Positions 21,148 to 31,614 are shown, numbered from the stretch's first letter. The stretch: DNA of 61,394 nucleotides from Prochlorococcus marinus bv. HNLC2 (GCA_000218745.1 GL947595.1:621038-682431), one strand, 5' to 3'. A program made the numbers and translations. Notes: a model not told the origin generated them from the sequence alone.

Positions 21148-22119
21148 ATGACTACAGTAACAGAGCTATTACAACCCGTTGAAAAAGATCTTGAAGATCT
21201 TATTCTCGAATTAAAAAATTTAATCGGTGCTGGACATCCTATTCTTCAAGCTGCCGCAGAACATCTTTTTTCCGCAGGTGGAAAAAGAATTAGACCAGGA
21301 ATAGTTTTATTAATATCAAAAGCCATATCTCATGAATCCTCACTATCCGTTAAACATAAAAGACTTGCTGAAATAACTGAGATGATACACACTGCATCTC
21401 TTGTTCATGATGATGTGGTAGATGAGGCATCTATTAGAAGAGGTGTAGAAACTGTTCACAGTAGATTTAATACAAGAGTTGCCGTGCTTGCAGGAGATTT
21501 TTTGTTTGCGCAAGCCAGTTGGCACTTGGCAAATCTTGATGATGTAAATGTTGTTAAGCTACTTAGTAGAGTAATTATGGACTTAGCTGAGGGTGAAATA
21601 AAACAAAATTTAAATCGATATGATTCTGGTCAAACGTTTTCAAAATATATAAACAAAAGTTACTGTAAAACTGCTTCATTGATAGCAAATAGTGCAAAAG
21701 CAGCAGGAGTTTTAAGTGAATTAAATGAAAAGAACTTAAATATGCTTTATGAATTTGGTAAAAATATTGGCCTAGCTTTTCAAGTTGTAGATGATATCCT
21801 TGATTTTACAGGTAACGATAAGCAATTAGGAAAGCCAGCAGTTAGTGATTTAGCAAGTGGCTATTTAACTGCACCAGTTTTATATGCTTTAGAAGAAAAT
21901 GAAAAATTATCGCTATTAATTAATAGAGAATTATCTGAAAAAGATGATCTTAATAATGCTTTGGAAATTATTATGAGTTCTAATGCTATAAAAAGATCTA
22001 GAAAATTAGCAGAGAATTTTGCAACACTCTCCAAAGAAGCACTGGTATGGCTGCCTGAATCAGAGTCAAAAAGAGCTTTGATGGCTTTACCAGAGTTCGT
22101 CTTAAGCAGACTTTATTAA
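21148..22119 (+). CDS. sds: Long-chain trans-prenyl diphosphate synthase (solanesyl-type)
   Basis: 323 aa all-helical synthase. The first Asp-rich motif is VHDDVVDEASIRRG and the second is VVDDILDFTG. GGKRIRPG and LAGDFLFAQASW are typical of the long-chain class that makes the C45 side chain of plastoquinone. Chain length cannot be read with certainty from the sequence. Confidence 0.9.
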   Translation: MTTVTELLQPVEKDLEDLILELKNLIGAGHPILQAAAEHLFSAGGKRIRPGIVLLISKAISHESSLSVKHKRLAEITEMIHTASLVHDDVVDEASIRRGVETVHSRFNTRVAVLAGDFLFAQASWHLANLDDVNVVKLLSRVIMDLAEGEIKQNLNRYDSGQTFSKYINKSYCKTASLIANSAKAAGVLSELNEKNLNMLYEFGKNIGLAFQVVDDILDFTGNDKQLGKPAVSDLASGYLTAPVLYALEENEKLSLLINRELSEKDDLNNALEIIMSSNAIKRSRKLAENFATLSKEALVWLPESESKRALMALPEFVLSRLY

Positions 22120-22202
22120 TGTTAAAAATTATTTAGTTGCTAAATAGCATTAATTTCTTTTGGAAAAAGTTCATTTTTTTGCTTCAATTTAGAAAATAGT
22201 TC

Positions 22203-24192
22203 ATGAAAATGGAATTAAACAAAAAAAATTCAATAAATAATATTCTTGAGGAAAATAGATCATTTCCTCCTTCTAAAGAATTCTCTAATTCCGCAATTAT
22301 AAAAAGTAAAAAAGATTTATCTGATCTAAGAGAAAAAGCCAGGAAAAATCCAATTGAATTTTGGGACTCTTATGCTAAAACTGAAATTGATTGGTTCCGA
22401 CCTTATGAAACAGTATTAGATGGAAATAAGGCACCCTTTTTTAAATGGTTTCCTGAAGGACAGTTAAACATTACCTATAATTGTTTAGATCGTCATATAA
22501 AAAATGGTTTAGGTGATAAGAATGCTCTTATTTGGGAGGGTGAACCAGGAGATAGTAAAACATTTAGTTATAAAGATCTTCTGAAGGAAGTTTGTAAAGC
22601 ATCAAATGCACTTAAGTCGTTAGGGAGTTAAAAAAGGGGAGCTTGTTTGTATTTATATGCCCATGATCCCTGAAGCAATGATCGCAATGTTAGCTTGCGC
22701 AAGAATTGGTGCTCCTCATTCTGTAGTTTTTGGAGGGTTCTCTTCTGAGTCTTTAAAAGATAGATTAATTGATGGAAATGCAAAATTTATTATTACTGCG
22801 GATGGTGGATTTAGAAAAGATAAAGTGATTGAATTAAAAAAAGCCGTAGATTCAGCAATTGATTCGGGAGCAGGTGATGTAGTGAATAAAGTTATTGTCA
22901 TAAAGAGGACTAATAAAGAAATTTTGATGAAAGTAAATAGAGATTATTGGTGGCATGAATTATTAGAGAATCAAGATGACTGGTGTGAGCCTGAAATTAT
23001 GAATAGTGAGGATAGATTATTTGTCCTATACACATCAGGTTCAACTGGAAAACCTAAAGGAGTTGTGCATACAATAGCTGGTTATAATTTATGGACGCAT
23101 TTAACATTTAAATGGATATTTGACGTAAAATCTGATGATATTTATTGGTGTACAGCTGATGTTGGATGGATTACTGGTCACTCATACATAGTTTATGGAC
23201 CATTATCAAATGGTTCAACAACACTTATGTATGAAGGGGTACCTCGGCCTTCAAATTTAGGGGCTTTTTGGCAGATTATTCAAAAATATAAAGTTTCAAT
23301 CTTTTATACAGCACCAACAGCGATAAGATCTTTTATGAAATCTGGTAGAGAAATTCCAGATAAATATGATCTATCAAGTTTACGTCTCTTAGGGACTGTT
23401 GGTGAGCCTATAAATCCTGAGGCGTGGATTTGGTATAGAGATGTAATTGGCAAAAATGAATGTCCAATTGTTGATACTTGGTGGCAAACTGAAACTGGTG
23501 GAGTAATGATTAGTCCTCTTCCTGGAGCAGTAGATACTAAACCGGGTTCTGCTACTTTGCCTCTCCCTGGTATAGAGGTGGAAATTGTCAATAAAGAAGG
23601 TGAGAGAGTAGAAATCAATGAGGGAGGATATTTGATTATTAGAAAGCCATGGCCTGGAATGATGAGAACTATTCATGGGAATTCTCAAAGGTTTTTAGAG
23701 AGTTATTGGGATTTTATACCCCATAAAGAAGAACCGTTTGTTTATTTTGCCGGAGATGGAGCAAGAATTGATAATGACGGATATGTCTGGATAATGGGTA
23801 GAGTTGATGATGTAATAAGCGTTTCTGGACATAGGTTAGGGACAATGGAGATTGAATCTGCACTGGTAAGTCATGAATCAGTTGCGGAAGCCGCTGTTGT
23901 TGGTAAAAAAGATGAACTAAAAGGTGAGGCTATAGTTGCTTTTGTTTCACTTGAGAAAAATTTTAAAAATTCTGATCAATTAGTAGATGAAATAAAGCTT
24001 CATGTTGTAAGTGAAATAGGAGTAATAGCTAAACCCGAGAAAATAATAATAACTGATTCACTCCCAAAGACTAGAAGTGGGAAAATCATGAGAAGAATTC
24101 TTCGTTCACTTGCATCAGGTGAAAAAGTAAGTGGTGATATTAGTACCCTAGAGGATAGTTCTGTTCTTGAAAAATTAAAAGAAGATTCCTAA
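22203..24192 (+). CDS. acs: Acetyl-CoA synthetase, single-base frameshift as read
   Basis: AMP-forming synthetase converting acetate to acetyl-CoA. The first 142 codons end early at 22629-22631. The rest continues one frame over from before the ATG at 22657. Dropping one G of the GGG at 22623-22625 restores [18 protein letters not shown] and a 662 aa protein of normal length. Motifs include [22 protein letters not shown] and the regulatory acetylation-site region [12 protein letters not shown] sequencing error is more likely than a true pseudogene because the remainder is well conserved. Confidence 0.9.
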
Positions 24193-24911
24193 GAAAAACT
24201 ATCAATCAAATCGCATATTTTTATAATTGTTTTTCTTTTTAGAGAATCATCGGCCCATTTTCCTAGATATTCCTCTCTGAGGCCAGCACTAGCTATCAAA
24301 GTATGATTACCTTGTAATAGAACACCCTTAGAATTATCTTTATTTCGAATTCTTAAACAAGACAGAAGAGATTCTGTTTGATCCAATTTATCAGATTCGA
24401 ATTTAATTAAAAGATTATTATTTTGAATATATGTCTTCTCAATGATTGTAAGAGTTTTATTGGGACTAGGACTAAATTCACTTTCAAACTCTAAACTTTT
24501 GGAAATATTTTTTAGAAATGGAATTGATTTGTTTGCACCAAAATTATTAAAGCTTATTGAAATAAACTTTTCACAATTTCTTCCTCCATCGGGAGAAATT
24601 AAATGCAGTTTGCATCCAAGACTATGACCAATTCTTATAGTAGGAATATTTTTATTAATTCTTGTGAAAAGGCTATTTTTGCAACTTCTAAAATCTTTCC
24701 ATGCTTTTTTAGATAATTCTTGATGATCAAATTGAGGAAGATATTTATAAGCATGAACTGCATGATTATTTTTAATTAGATTTTGTATAAATCTCTTATA
24801 TGTAATATCAGGTTTCGTAGCTAGGTAACTACCTCCAATAAATTCAACTATTGATTTAGGATTTGATGGCCAATAACAATAACAATTAAATTGTTTTTTC
24901 AAAAAAGGCAT
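24189..24911 (-). CDS. DUF1350 protein (alpha/beta-hydrolase-like)
   Basis: 240 aa, soluble. It matches the DUF1350 family of cyanobacteria and plants. The nucleophile elbow reads [11 protein letters not shown], with an N-terminal [25 protein letters not shown] suggests an alpha/beta-hydrolase, but no substrate is known. The 3' end overlaps the acs stop by 4 bp, tail to tail. It is divergent from the exonuclease gene. Confidence 0.8.
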   Translation of the reverse strand: MPFLKKQFNCYCYWPSNPKSIVEFIGGSYLATKPDITYKRFIQNLIKNNHAVHAYKYLPQFDHQELSKKAWKDFRSCKNSLFTRINKNIPTIRIGHSLGCKLHLISPDGGRNCEKFISISFNNFGANKSIPFLKNISKSLEFESEFSPSPNKTLTIIEKTYIQNNNLLIKFESDKLDQTESLLSCLRIRNKDNSKGVLLQGNHTLIASAGLREEYLGKWADDSLKRKTIIKICDLIDSFS

Positions 24912-25070
24912 TAAATTAAATTAAGTTAAATTCAAAAATTGATGAGAGAAAAATCAATATGATTATTAAAAATTTCAAATATTAAAGTAAATATTCTTTA
25001 TTTAATAAATATTAATTTAAGGGAAAATATTATTAAATGCGTCAATATATATAAAGTTATTATTTTTAGA

Positions 25071-25826
25071 GTGGAATCTTTTAAAAAAAATTTAGGCCAA
25101 TTGAATTTACAAGATAACCTTAATAACTCTTACAAAAATAATCAAATAATAGATTCTATCCTAATTATTGATACTGAGACTACAGGTTTAGATGAAAAGA
25201 AGGACGAAGTAATTGAAGTGGGATGTATTCTTTTTAACGTCCCATCAAAATCTGTCCTATCTCAACTTTCTTTTCTATTGCCTGTAAAAAATAATCAAGC
25301 TGAATTTATAAATAAAATTTCTGCAGAAATTTCTAATATTCCACAACCGTGGAATGATTCTTTGAATCTTTTTTTGAAACTAGTTAATTATGCAGATTTT
25401 ATTGTTGCCCATAATGTTGAGTTTGATAAAAAATGGTTTAATGATAAGAATTTACCATCACTTAATAAAAATTGGATTTGTAGTTTGGACGATATAGATT
25501 GGTCATTTATAAGATCCTTAAAAAGCAGACCCTCAGTTACAGATCTTTCAATAGCTTTCAACATACCTGTTTGGAATCTTCACAGAGCTTTAACTGATTG
25601 TTACTATTTATCAGAGGTATTTAAAAGATGTGAAAATCTTCAAGAAATATTATTTAATGCCTCGCAACCCAGATATCTTTATAAAGCGATAGTTAGCTAT
25701 GAAGATAGAACTTTAGCTAAAAATGCTGGATTTAGATGGAATAGTCCTGTACAAGGAGCTTGGACGCGAAAATTATCTGAAATTGAAGCTACTAACTTAG
25801 ATTTTAAAGTTGAGATTTTAGGTTGA
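25071..25826 (+). CDS. DEDDh 3'-5' exonuclease (DnaQ-like)
   Basis: 251 aa, GTG start. The exonuclease motifs are ExoI IIDTETTGL, ExoII VAHNVEFDKKWF and ExoIII HRALTDCYYLSEVF (His before Asp, so DEDDh). The first ~30 residues are Asn/Gln rich and the C-terminal ~60 form an extra domain containing NAGFRWNSPVQGAWTRK. It resembles the proofreading subunit of DNA polymerase III but could be a stand-alone DNA or RNA exonuclease. Confidence 0.85.
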   Translation: MESFKKNLGQLNLQDNLNNSYKNNQIIDSILIIDTETTGLDEKKDEVIEVGCILFNVPSKSVLSQLSFLLPVKNNQAEFINKISAEISNIPQPWNDSLNLFLKLVNYADFIVAHNVEFDKKWFNDKNLPSLNKNWICSLDDIDWSFIRSLKSRPSVTDLSIAFNIPVWNLHRALTDCYYLSEVFKRCENLQEILFNASQPRYLYKAIVSYEDRTLAKNAGFRWNSPVQGAWTRKLSEIEATNLDFKVEILG

Positions 25827-25841
25827 TTTATTACACTAAAT

Positions 25842-26273
25842 TTAATGGTTATTACATGGCATCCAAAGATTACCCATCTTGTGGACCCCTTTACAATTAA
25901 GGACTTTAGCCATTTCTTCAGCTTCCTTTTTATCCTTAAAAAGCATCATATTTTTATTCGATTTATTATCAATCTTTTTTTCTAAGAAAACTTTATCCTC
26001 ATGGTTATGATGATTATGAGATTTAGGGGAATACTCCCAAACACCCATTGTCGTTATGCCAGATGAAATTATCCCCATACCAACTATTGATAAATTTATA
26101 ATTCCCATAGCTACGGCTCCAAATGAAAAAACACCCATAGGAACAATACCTATACTTACAACACCCATAGGAACAATACCGATAGAAATAATTCCTAAAG
26201 GAGCTATACCAAAAGCAAATTTTTTTGGGCTTGTACCGCAATGAGAAGATTTTTGATTTGTATTTATTTCCAA
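25842..26273 (-). CDS. Glycine-decad repeat protein with C-terminal DUF3721-like domain
   Basis: 143 aa. Residues 22-81 are six head-to-tail 10-residue units, consensus GIVPMGVVSI, with Gly at nearly every fifth position. The stretch is hydrophobic enough to lie in a membrane or form a compact beta structure. A His-rich linker (HNHHNHED) follows. The last ~35 residues (EAEEMAKVLNCKGVHKMG, then WMPC) resemble DUF3721, a small Cys-containing domain of marine picocyanobacteria. The His linker and two Cys could bind metal; that is inference. It is divergent from hisS. Confidence 0.75.
   Translation of the reverse strand: MEINTNQKSSHCGTSPKKFAFGIAPLGIISIGIVPMGVVSIGIVPMGVFSFGAVAMGIINLSIVGMGIISSGITTMGVWEYSPKSHNHHNHEDKVFLEKKIDNKSNKNMMLFKDKKEAEEMAKVLNCKGVHKMGNLWMPCNNH
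26031..26210 (-). repeat. Six 30-bp coding tandem repeats
   Basis: This 180 bp block encodes the six 10-residue Gly units. The two central copies are nearly identical at DNA level (the plus strand shows acacccataggaacaatacc twice, 33 to 30 bp apart by eye). Outer copies have diverged. Such repeats can expand or contract, so copy number may vary between strains. Confidence 0.75.
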
Positions 26274-26369
26274 GAATTGATTAAATGTTAAATTATGATT
26301 ATTACATAAAGAGTAGATTTAAATTGATATTTTTACTCTATTGAAAATTTAAATTAATCTTCTATTGCT

Positions 26370-27650
26370 TTGAATAATTTAAGAAATCTCAGAGGAACAG
26401 CTGACCTCATGCCTGATCAATTGATAAAATGGCAGAATGTTGAGAGTATTTTAAGAGAACAACTTCAAAGATCATCAGTTAAGGAAATAAGAACACCAAT
26501 AATTGAAATGACAGAGTTATTTGAAAGAGGAATAGGAGAAACTACAGATGTTGTTTCAAAAGAAATGTATACATTTCTTGATAGAGGTGAAAGATCTTGC
26601 ACTTTAAGGCCCGAAGGTACTGCATCCGTTGTTAGAGCAATAATTAATAATGGTTTATCTAATAATTCATATCAGAAGTTATGGTATATGGGGCCAATGT
26701 TTAGGTATGAAAGGCCTCAAGCTGGCAGGCAAAGACAATTTCACCAATTAGGAGTTGAATACATAGGAAGTAATTCTCCTAGAAGTGATGTAGAGCTAAT
26801 TAGTTTAGCGTGGGATATTCTTCAGAAATTAGGAATTAAAAATTTAAATCTAGAAATTAATAGTCTTGGTGATATTGAAGATAGAGAGAATTATCAAAAT
26901 TCATTTATAGAATGGCTTGAAAGTAATTATAAATTGTTGGATATAGATTCTCAAAAAAGAGTTAAAAAAAATCCCCTTAGGATTTTAGATACAAAAAATA
27001 GCGAAACTCAGAATCTTCTTAAAAACGCTCCTGTTCTTATTGATTTTCTTTCTCAGAAAAGTCTTGATAGATATGCGCTTATCAAAGAAAATTTAGATTT
27101 TTTAAAAATTCCTTTTATTGAAAATGTTAAATTAGTTAGAGGATTGGATTATTACACTCATACAGCTTTTGAAATAACAAGTGGCGAACTCGGTTCGCAG
27201 GCTACAGTTTGTGGTGGTGGAAGATACGATAACCTGATAAAACAAATTGGAGGAAACGATTCTCCTGCTATTGGATTTGCTATAGGTTTAGAAAGATTAA
27301 TGCTTCTAGTAGGGAAAAATTTTGAAATTAAAAGGGATATTGATGTTTACATTATTAATAAAGGAATGAGAGCCGAAGCTATGGCTCATAAATTATCTAG
27401 CAAATTAAGAAAATATGATGTCATTACTGAAATGGATGTAAGCGGATCTTCAATCTCTAAACAATTAAAAAAAGCTAATAAATGTAAAACTAAAAGTATA
27501 ATTGTTATTGGAGAAGAAGAAGCTATGAAGAATCAATTTAAAATCAGGCTATTTTCTAATAATAAAGATAAAGAAAAGATAATAAATTTAGATGATGATG
27601 ATGGTTTAGAGAAATGGCTTAAAAATATTATTCCAGACTATTCAGCTTAA
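26370..27650 (+). CDS. hisS: Histidyl-tRNA synthetase
   Basis: 426 aa class II synthetase, TTG start (MNNLRNLRGTADLMPDQ). Motif 2 has MFRYERPQAGRQRQFHQLG and the histidine loops are LRPEGTASVVRA, RGLDYYTHTAFEI and CGGGRYDNLI. The C-terminal anticodon-binding domain follows from about residue 325. A small membrane-anchored protein gene starts 2 bp after its stop. Confidence 0.96.
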   Translation: MNNLRNLRGTADLMPDQLIKWQNVESILREQLQRSSVKEIRTPIIEMTELFERGIGETTDVVSKEMYTFLDRGERSCTLRPEGTASVVRAIINNGLSNNSYQKLWYMGPMFRYERPQAGRQRQFHQLGVEYIGSNSPRSDVELISLAWDILQKLGIKNLNLEINSLGDIEDRENYQNSFIEWLESNYKLLDIDSQKRVKKNPLRILDTKNSETQNLLKNAPVLIDFLSQKSLDRYALIKENLDFLKIPFIENVKLVRGLDYYTHTAFEITSGELGSQATVCGGGRYDNLIKQIGGNDSPAIGFAIGLERLMLLVGKNFEIKRDIDVYIINKGMRAEAMAHKLSSKLRKYDVITEMDVSGSSISKQLKKANKCKTKSIIVIGEEEAMKNQFKIRLFSNNKDKEKIINLDDDDGLEKWLKNIIPDYSA

Positions 27651-27652
27651 AA

Positions 27653-27904
27653 ATGAGATTAACATTACTACTACTAATAACTTTTATTACGTTACTTTGG
27701 GCCTTTAAAGATTCTAAGATTTTCAAGAAACCAGAAAGGATTTTTAAATTAAATAAAAAAAATTTTTATACTTGGATGAATTTTTCTAAAAAGGAAAGAT
27801 ATGAATTATCGAAAAAAGACTCTGTTTTTTATTTGAATCAAAGAAAAAATCTTTTAAAGCAAATAAGAAATGAATATAAGAATATTTCTGGTTCAGAAAA
27901 ATAG
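27653..27904 (+). CDS. Small membrane-anchored hypothetical protein
   Basis: 83 aa. Residues 1-17 are a hydrophobic segment (LTLLLLITFITLLWAF), and the rest is strongly basic (many Lys/Arg). It is probably a single-pass protein with a cytoplasmic basic tail. Family not recognised. It sits 2 bp after hisS on the same strand. Confidence 0.6.
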   Translation: MRLTLLLLITFITLLWAFKDSKIFKKPERIFKLNKKNFYTWMNFSKKERYELSKKDSVFYLNQRKNLLKQIRNEYKNISGSEK

Positions 27905-27924
27905 TTTAGATTAAATATTTAAGA

Positions 27925-28224
27925 ATGAATTTATATTGGACATCAGTAAGGCCTATTAATGGATTGAGACACTTTGTCTGTGTAAATGAGTTATTAGATA
28001 AGGGTGATTTAAAGCTACTTTTAGTCTCCGTAATAGATATTGAAGTTAATTTAATAGTTTCAAAAAATGAATTAGAGAATTCAGGCTCCTGGAATATTGG
28101 ATGGTTGGAGTTAAATAAATCTGAATCAATTACACAAGATTATATTGCTTTTAAGGGTAGTAAAAATTTTTCTGAACCTACAAAACTTTTACTGAATGAT
28201 TCATCAAAATTTAAACTTTCTTAA
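27925..28224 (+). CDS. Conserved hypothetical protein
   Basis: 99 aa soluble protein starting MNLYWTSVRPINGLRHFVCVNE. No membrane segment and no motif I can assign; the alternating hydrophobic pattern in the middle suggests a beta-rich fold. It is 20 bp downstream of the preceding small gene and may share its transcript. Confidence 0.65.
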   Translation: MNLYWTSVRPINGLRHFVCVNELLDKGDLKLLLVSVIDIEVNLIVSKNELENSGSWNIGWLELNKSESITQDYIAFKGSKNFSEPTKLLLNDSSKFKLS

Positions 28225-28347
28225 ATTTATTTAATAATTTTTTTTAGCAACCTTAAATGATAATTATTTTATTTTAAAAGACACTTCCAAATTTACTTAA
28301 TTAACGTTATCAAGGAATATCAATTACTTAAATTAAATGTTTGGGAT

Positions 28348-28560
28348 TTGTGGACTACTTCAAGCTCTATGGCAGAGAGGCTTGGAATACATGAAAATAC
28401 CCTTTCTTCTTTAAGAGAAAAAGGTATTCTTAAACCAGGTATTCACTGGAAAAGTGATCCCTATGGTCAGATTAAGCCATGGAATCCAGTTCCCATTTAT
28501 AATATAAAACTTTGCGAAAAATTTATAAAAGGTAAAGTGTTTGATATTTATGCAGCTTGA
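28348..28560 (+). CDS. Small helix-turn-helix-like protein
   Basis: 70 aa from a TTG start. The segment SSSMAERLGIHENTLSSLRE has the spacing of a helix-turn-helix such as those of excisionase or MerR-like proteins. The downstream IHWKSDPYGQIKPWNPVPIY resembles the wing found after such helices. The frame stays open about 20 codons further upstream without ATG, so the start is uncertain. It could bind DNA near the small genes or pcbA; target unknown. Confidence 0.55.
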   Translation: MWTTSSSMAERLGIHENTLSSLREKGILKPGIHWKSDPYGQIKPWNPVPIYNIKLCEKFIKGKVFDIYAA

Positions 28561-28585
28561 GAATTAAATAGTTTATAATTCAGAT

Positions 28586-28762
28586 TTATTGGATAAGATT
28601 TTCATCTTTACATTCATTAAGCATATTCTCGAGGATGGGGTATAAGCTAATCATATTTATATATTGAGGGGATTTCCTATAGCCTTCAGCCGCTTTTTTA
28701 TAGTGGGTTTCAGATTTCATTTCTAATGAAATTTTTTGAGGGGGATTAGGTAAAATTGTCAT
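28586..28762 (-). CDS. Small hypothetical protein, 58 aa
   Basis: An ATG at 28760-28762 opens a 58-residue frame starting MTILPNPPQKISLEMKSETH and ending NECKDENLIQ. It is soluble and Lys/Glu/Tyr rich, with a codon pattern like its neighbours. It fills most of the space between the HTH-like gene and pcbA and reads away from pcbA. I do not recognise the family, but the composition looks like a real protein. Confidence 0.5.
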   Translation of the reverse strand: MTILPNPPQKISLEMKSETHYKKAAEGYRKSPQYINMISLYPILENMLNECKDENLIQ

Positions 28763-29085
28763 AGAACTTACAGCCTTACTCTCTTTTTAGTAATTGTTTA
28801 TAGAGTAAGCAATATCTTCAGAGTTTTTTTTCATAAAAAATAAGTAATGTCAGCATAAAAAGATTTAAAAAGAATTTTTTATTTTAATCAACTTAAATTT
28901 AAGCGCTTACAAATTTGAGAACAAAGTAACGCCAATGGATTATGCAAGAATTTTATTTAATATTAATGATCTTTAAATATTGTAAAATAATCTCTTGCAT
29001 TACTAACCTTTACAATTTTGTTATTAATGCAGATGTTTGGTGAAAATTAAAGTATTCTCAAAACGTTTAAGCAATCAATTCCTAA
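28763..29085. other. Gene-free pcbA upstream region
   Basis: 323 bp with no credible ORF. A TAAAAT at 28983-28988 could be the -10 of pcbA, which would leave a leader of about 90 nt. No convincing -35 or riboswitch-like structure is visible. Being ahead of a probably highly expressed antenna gene, it is the most likely promoter and 5' UTR region of the window. Confidence 0.5.
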
Positions 29086-30144
29086 ATGCAAACCTATGGT
29101 AATCCAGATGTCACCTACGGATGGTGGGCTGGTAATTCAGGTGTAGCTAATCGCTCAGGAAAATTCATCGCTGCTCACGTGGCGCATGCAGGACTAATAG
29201 TTTTCTGGGCAGGAGCTTTCACCCTATTTGAACTTTCACGATTTGATCCAAGTGTTCCTATGGGGAACCAACCTCTTATCGTTCTTCCTCACTTAGCCAC
29301 TCTTGGTATCGGCTTTGATGCTAATGGTGTAGCAATGGGAGATACAAAACCAGTTATTGCTGTTGCAATCGTACACCTTGTTTCTTCAATGGTGCTTGCT
29401 GCAGGTGGACTTCTCCACTCACTTCTTCTACCAGGTAATTTAGAAGAATCTGAAGTTGGAAGAGCAAGAAAATTTAACATTGAATGGGACAACCCAGACA
29501 AATTAACTTTCATTCTCGGTCATCACTTAATCATTCTTGGATTTGCTGTTATAGCATTCGTGGAATGGGCAAGGGTTCATGGAATTTATGATCCTGCTAT
29601 TGGATCTGTAAGACAAGTAGAGTATGAATTAAATTTAGCTAAAATATGGAATCACCAGACAGATTTCCTAACTATTGACAGTTTGGAAGAAGTTATGGGA
29701 GGACATGCTTTCTTGGCATTCGTTGAAATTACAGGTGGTGCTTGGCATATCGCTACTAAGCAAGTTGGAGAATTTACTAAATTCAAAGGTAAGGGTCTCC
29801 TTTCAGCTGAGGCAGTTTTATCTTGGTCATTAGCAGGTATCGGCTGGATGGCAATTGTAGCTGCTTTCTGGAGCGCTTCTAATACCACTGTTTATCCAAC
29901 AGAATTTTTTGGTGAACCTCTTGAACTGAAATTTAGTATTTCACCTTACTGGGTAGATACAGCTACCTTGCCAGATGGTGAATATACTTCTAGAGCTTGG
30001 CTTGCTAATGTTCATTATTACTTTGGGTTCTTCTTTATTCAGGGTCATCTATGGCATGCATTAAGAGCACTAGGCTTCGACTTTAAGAGAGTTACAAATG
30101 CTATCAGTAATATTGATAGTGCTACAGTTACTCTTAAGGACTAA
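29086..30144 (+). CDS. pcbA: Divinyl chlorophyll a/b-binding antenna protein Pcb
   Basis: 352 aa, six hydrophobic membrane segments, family of CP43/IsiA without the large lumenal loop. It begins [20 protein letters not shown]. Membrane segments carry His residues that would bind chlorophyll ([53 protein letters not shown]). In Prochlorococcus this protein is the main light-harvesting antenna around the photosystems, in place of phycobilisomes. Codon use is more GC-rich at third positions than its neighbours, in keeping with high expression. Confidence 0.95.
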   Translation: MQTYGNPDVTYGWWAGNSGVANRSGKFIAAHVAHAGLIVFWAGAFTLFELSRFDPSVPMGNQPLIVLPHLATLGIGFDANGVAMGDTKPVIAVAIVHLVSSMVLAAGGLLHSLLLPGNLEESEVGRARKFNIEWDNPDKLTFILGHHLIILGFAVIAFVEWARVHGIYDPAIGSVRQVEYELNLAKIWNHQTDFLTIDSLEEVMGGHAFLAFVEITGGAWHIATKQVGEFTKFKGKGLLSAEAVLSWSLAGIGWMAIVAAFWSASNTTVYPTEFFGEPLELKFSISPYWVDTATLPDGEYTSRAWLANVHYYFGFFFIQGHLWHALRALGFDFKRVTNAISNIDSATVTLKD

Positions 30145-30164
30145 TCCTAACTGTTAGATAATTT

Positions 30165-30193
30165 AAAGGCCTCAATTTATTGAGGCCTTTTTT
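30165..30193 (+). terminator. Rho-independent terminator after pcbA
   Basis: A perfect 11-bp inverted repeat (AAAGGCCTCAA / TTGAGGCCTTT) with a 4-base loop runs straight into a T run at 30188-30193. It begins 20 bp after the pcbA stop. It is the clearest terminator in the window. Confidence 0.92.
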
Positions 30194-30243
30194 ATTTGTC
30201 TTAAATTCTTTAAAATAATTTTTAGAAATCAAATTTTTTATAT

Positions 30244-31614
30244 TTGGAATATTTTCAATTAGACAGTAATAATATCTTTCAAAACTCACTCTTTGTAAGT
30301 TGTGGGGGATTATTTATTATAAGTTCAATATTGGTTTTTGGTAGAAAATTAAATTTTGCAATTAAATTAGAAAGGATTGGTTTCCCCATAGCTGTTATTT
30401 GTGGAATCTTAGGAATATTAATTGGCCCATATGGTTTATTAAATCTTTTATCTAAAGAAACAACTGATATTTGGGAAGCCTCTTTAACTCCTTTATTGTC
30501 TTTGGTTTTTGCGACTTTAATGTTAGGAAGACCAGTTCCAACTTTAAAGGGATTGATAAAACCTATATTAAATCAATTTTTACTCGCCCTATCTTTAGGA
30601 TTTGGGCAATTTTTTGTTGGAGGACTTGTAGTTAAATATTTTTTATCACAATCAATAGAAGTCAATCCTTTGATGAGTTGTTTAATAGAGGTTGGTTTTG
30701 AAGGTGGACATGGAGCAGCATCTATAATTGGCAATAGCTTCGTTAAGATGGGTTTCCCAGAAGGGTTAGACTTAGGTCTCGCAATGGCTACTATGGGTCT
30801 TCTTTCTTCCTCTTTAATTGGGAGTATATTTATTTTTATTGGCAATATTTTAAATCTTACTAATCAACAAAATATCTCTGAAAAAATGTACTCAAATGAG
30901 ATTATTTATAAATTTAAATTAATTAGTGATCTTAAGATTTTAATAACTAATCTTGGATTAGCTGGTCTGGCGATAATAATAGGACTTTTATTAAATCAAA
31001 TATTAAGGTACATTTCTCTTTTCTTAGGTCCTTTTTCAAAAGAAATAATATATTCTCTGCCTGTTTTCCCATTGATATTAATAGGGTCTTTGTTGGTAAG
31101 GTACCTTTTAGAAAAAACTGAAAAAACAACTTTTATTTCGCAAATCTTACAAAGGGAAATGGGAATATTATCAACTGATCTTTTGATTTTTGCTGCAATG
31201 GCAAGTTTGAATCTTTCAACTGTTTTAGGAAATTGGTTCCCAATATTGTTATTGACTCTTGTTGGCCTTATTTGGAATATTTTATGCATTATTTTTTACG
31301 CATATTTTGTATTTGATGAATATTGGTTTGAAAAAGGTTTAGTTGAATTTGGAAATTCAACGGGCGTAGTGGCGTCTGGACTTTTACTTTTAAGGCTTGC
31401 TGATCCTAATAATATTTCTAAAACTCTCCCAATATTTACATCAAAACAACTTTTTGCTCAATTATTACTCTCAGGTGGGTTCTTTACGGTATTATCTCCA
31501 ATTTTATTATCAAGAATTGGATTGGATTACTGGATAGAAATATGTGCATCATTAGCTTTTATAATATCTTTTATTGCATTTTTTATAAACAATAAAATAT
31601 CAATTTTTAAATAA
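30244..31614 (+). CDS. gltS: Sodium/glutamate symporter GltS
   Basis: 456 aa, TTG start, 11-12 hydrophobic segments. Family features include IGFPIAVICGILGILIGPYG, VGFEGGHGAASIIGNSF and the second-half FGNSTGVVASGLLLLRLADP. It would import glutamate (or a related dicarboxylic amino acid) with Na+ across the inner membrane. Substrate cannot be confirmed from sequence. Confidence 0.88.
   Translation: MEYFQLDSNNIFQNSLFVSCGGLFIISSILVFGRKLNFAIKLERIGFPIAVICGILGILIGPYGLLNLLSKETTDIWEASLTPLLSLVFATLMLGRPVPTLKGLIKPILNQFLLALSLGFGQFFVGGLVVKYFLSQSIEVNPLMSCLIEVGFEGGHGAASIIGNSFVKMGFPEGLDLGLAMATMGLLSSSLIGSIFIFIGNILNLTNQQNISEKMYSNEIIYKFKLISDLKILITNLGLAGLAIIIGLLLNQILRYISLFLGPFSKEIIYSLPVFPLILIGSLLVRYLLEKTEKTTFISQILQREMGILSTDLLIFAAMASLNLSTVLGNWFPILLLTLVGLIWNILCIIFYAYFVFDEYWFEKGLVEFGNSTGVVASGLLLLRLADPNNISKTLPIFTSKQLFAQLLLSGGFFTVLSPILLSRIGLDYWIEICASLAFIISFIAFFINNKISIFK

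Noticed and set aside
26023-26244. Open frames on both strands over the Gly-repeat gene
   Set aside because: The repetitive DNA leaves several frames open; only the minus frame 25842-26273 has a coherent C-terminal domain.
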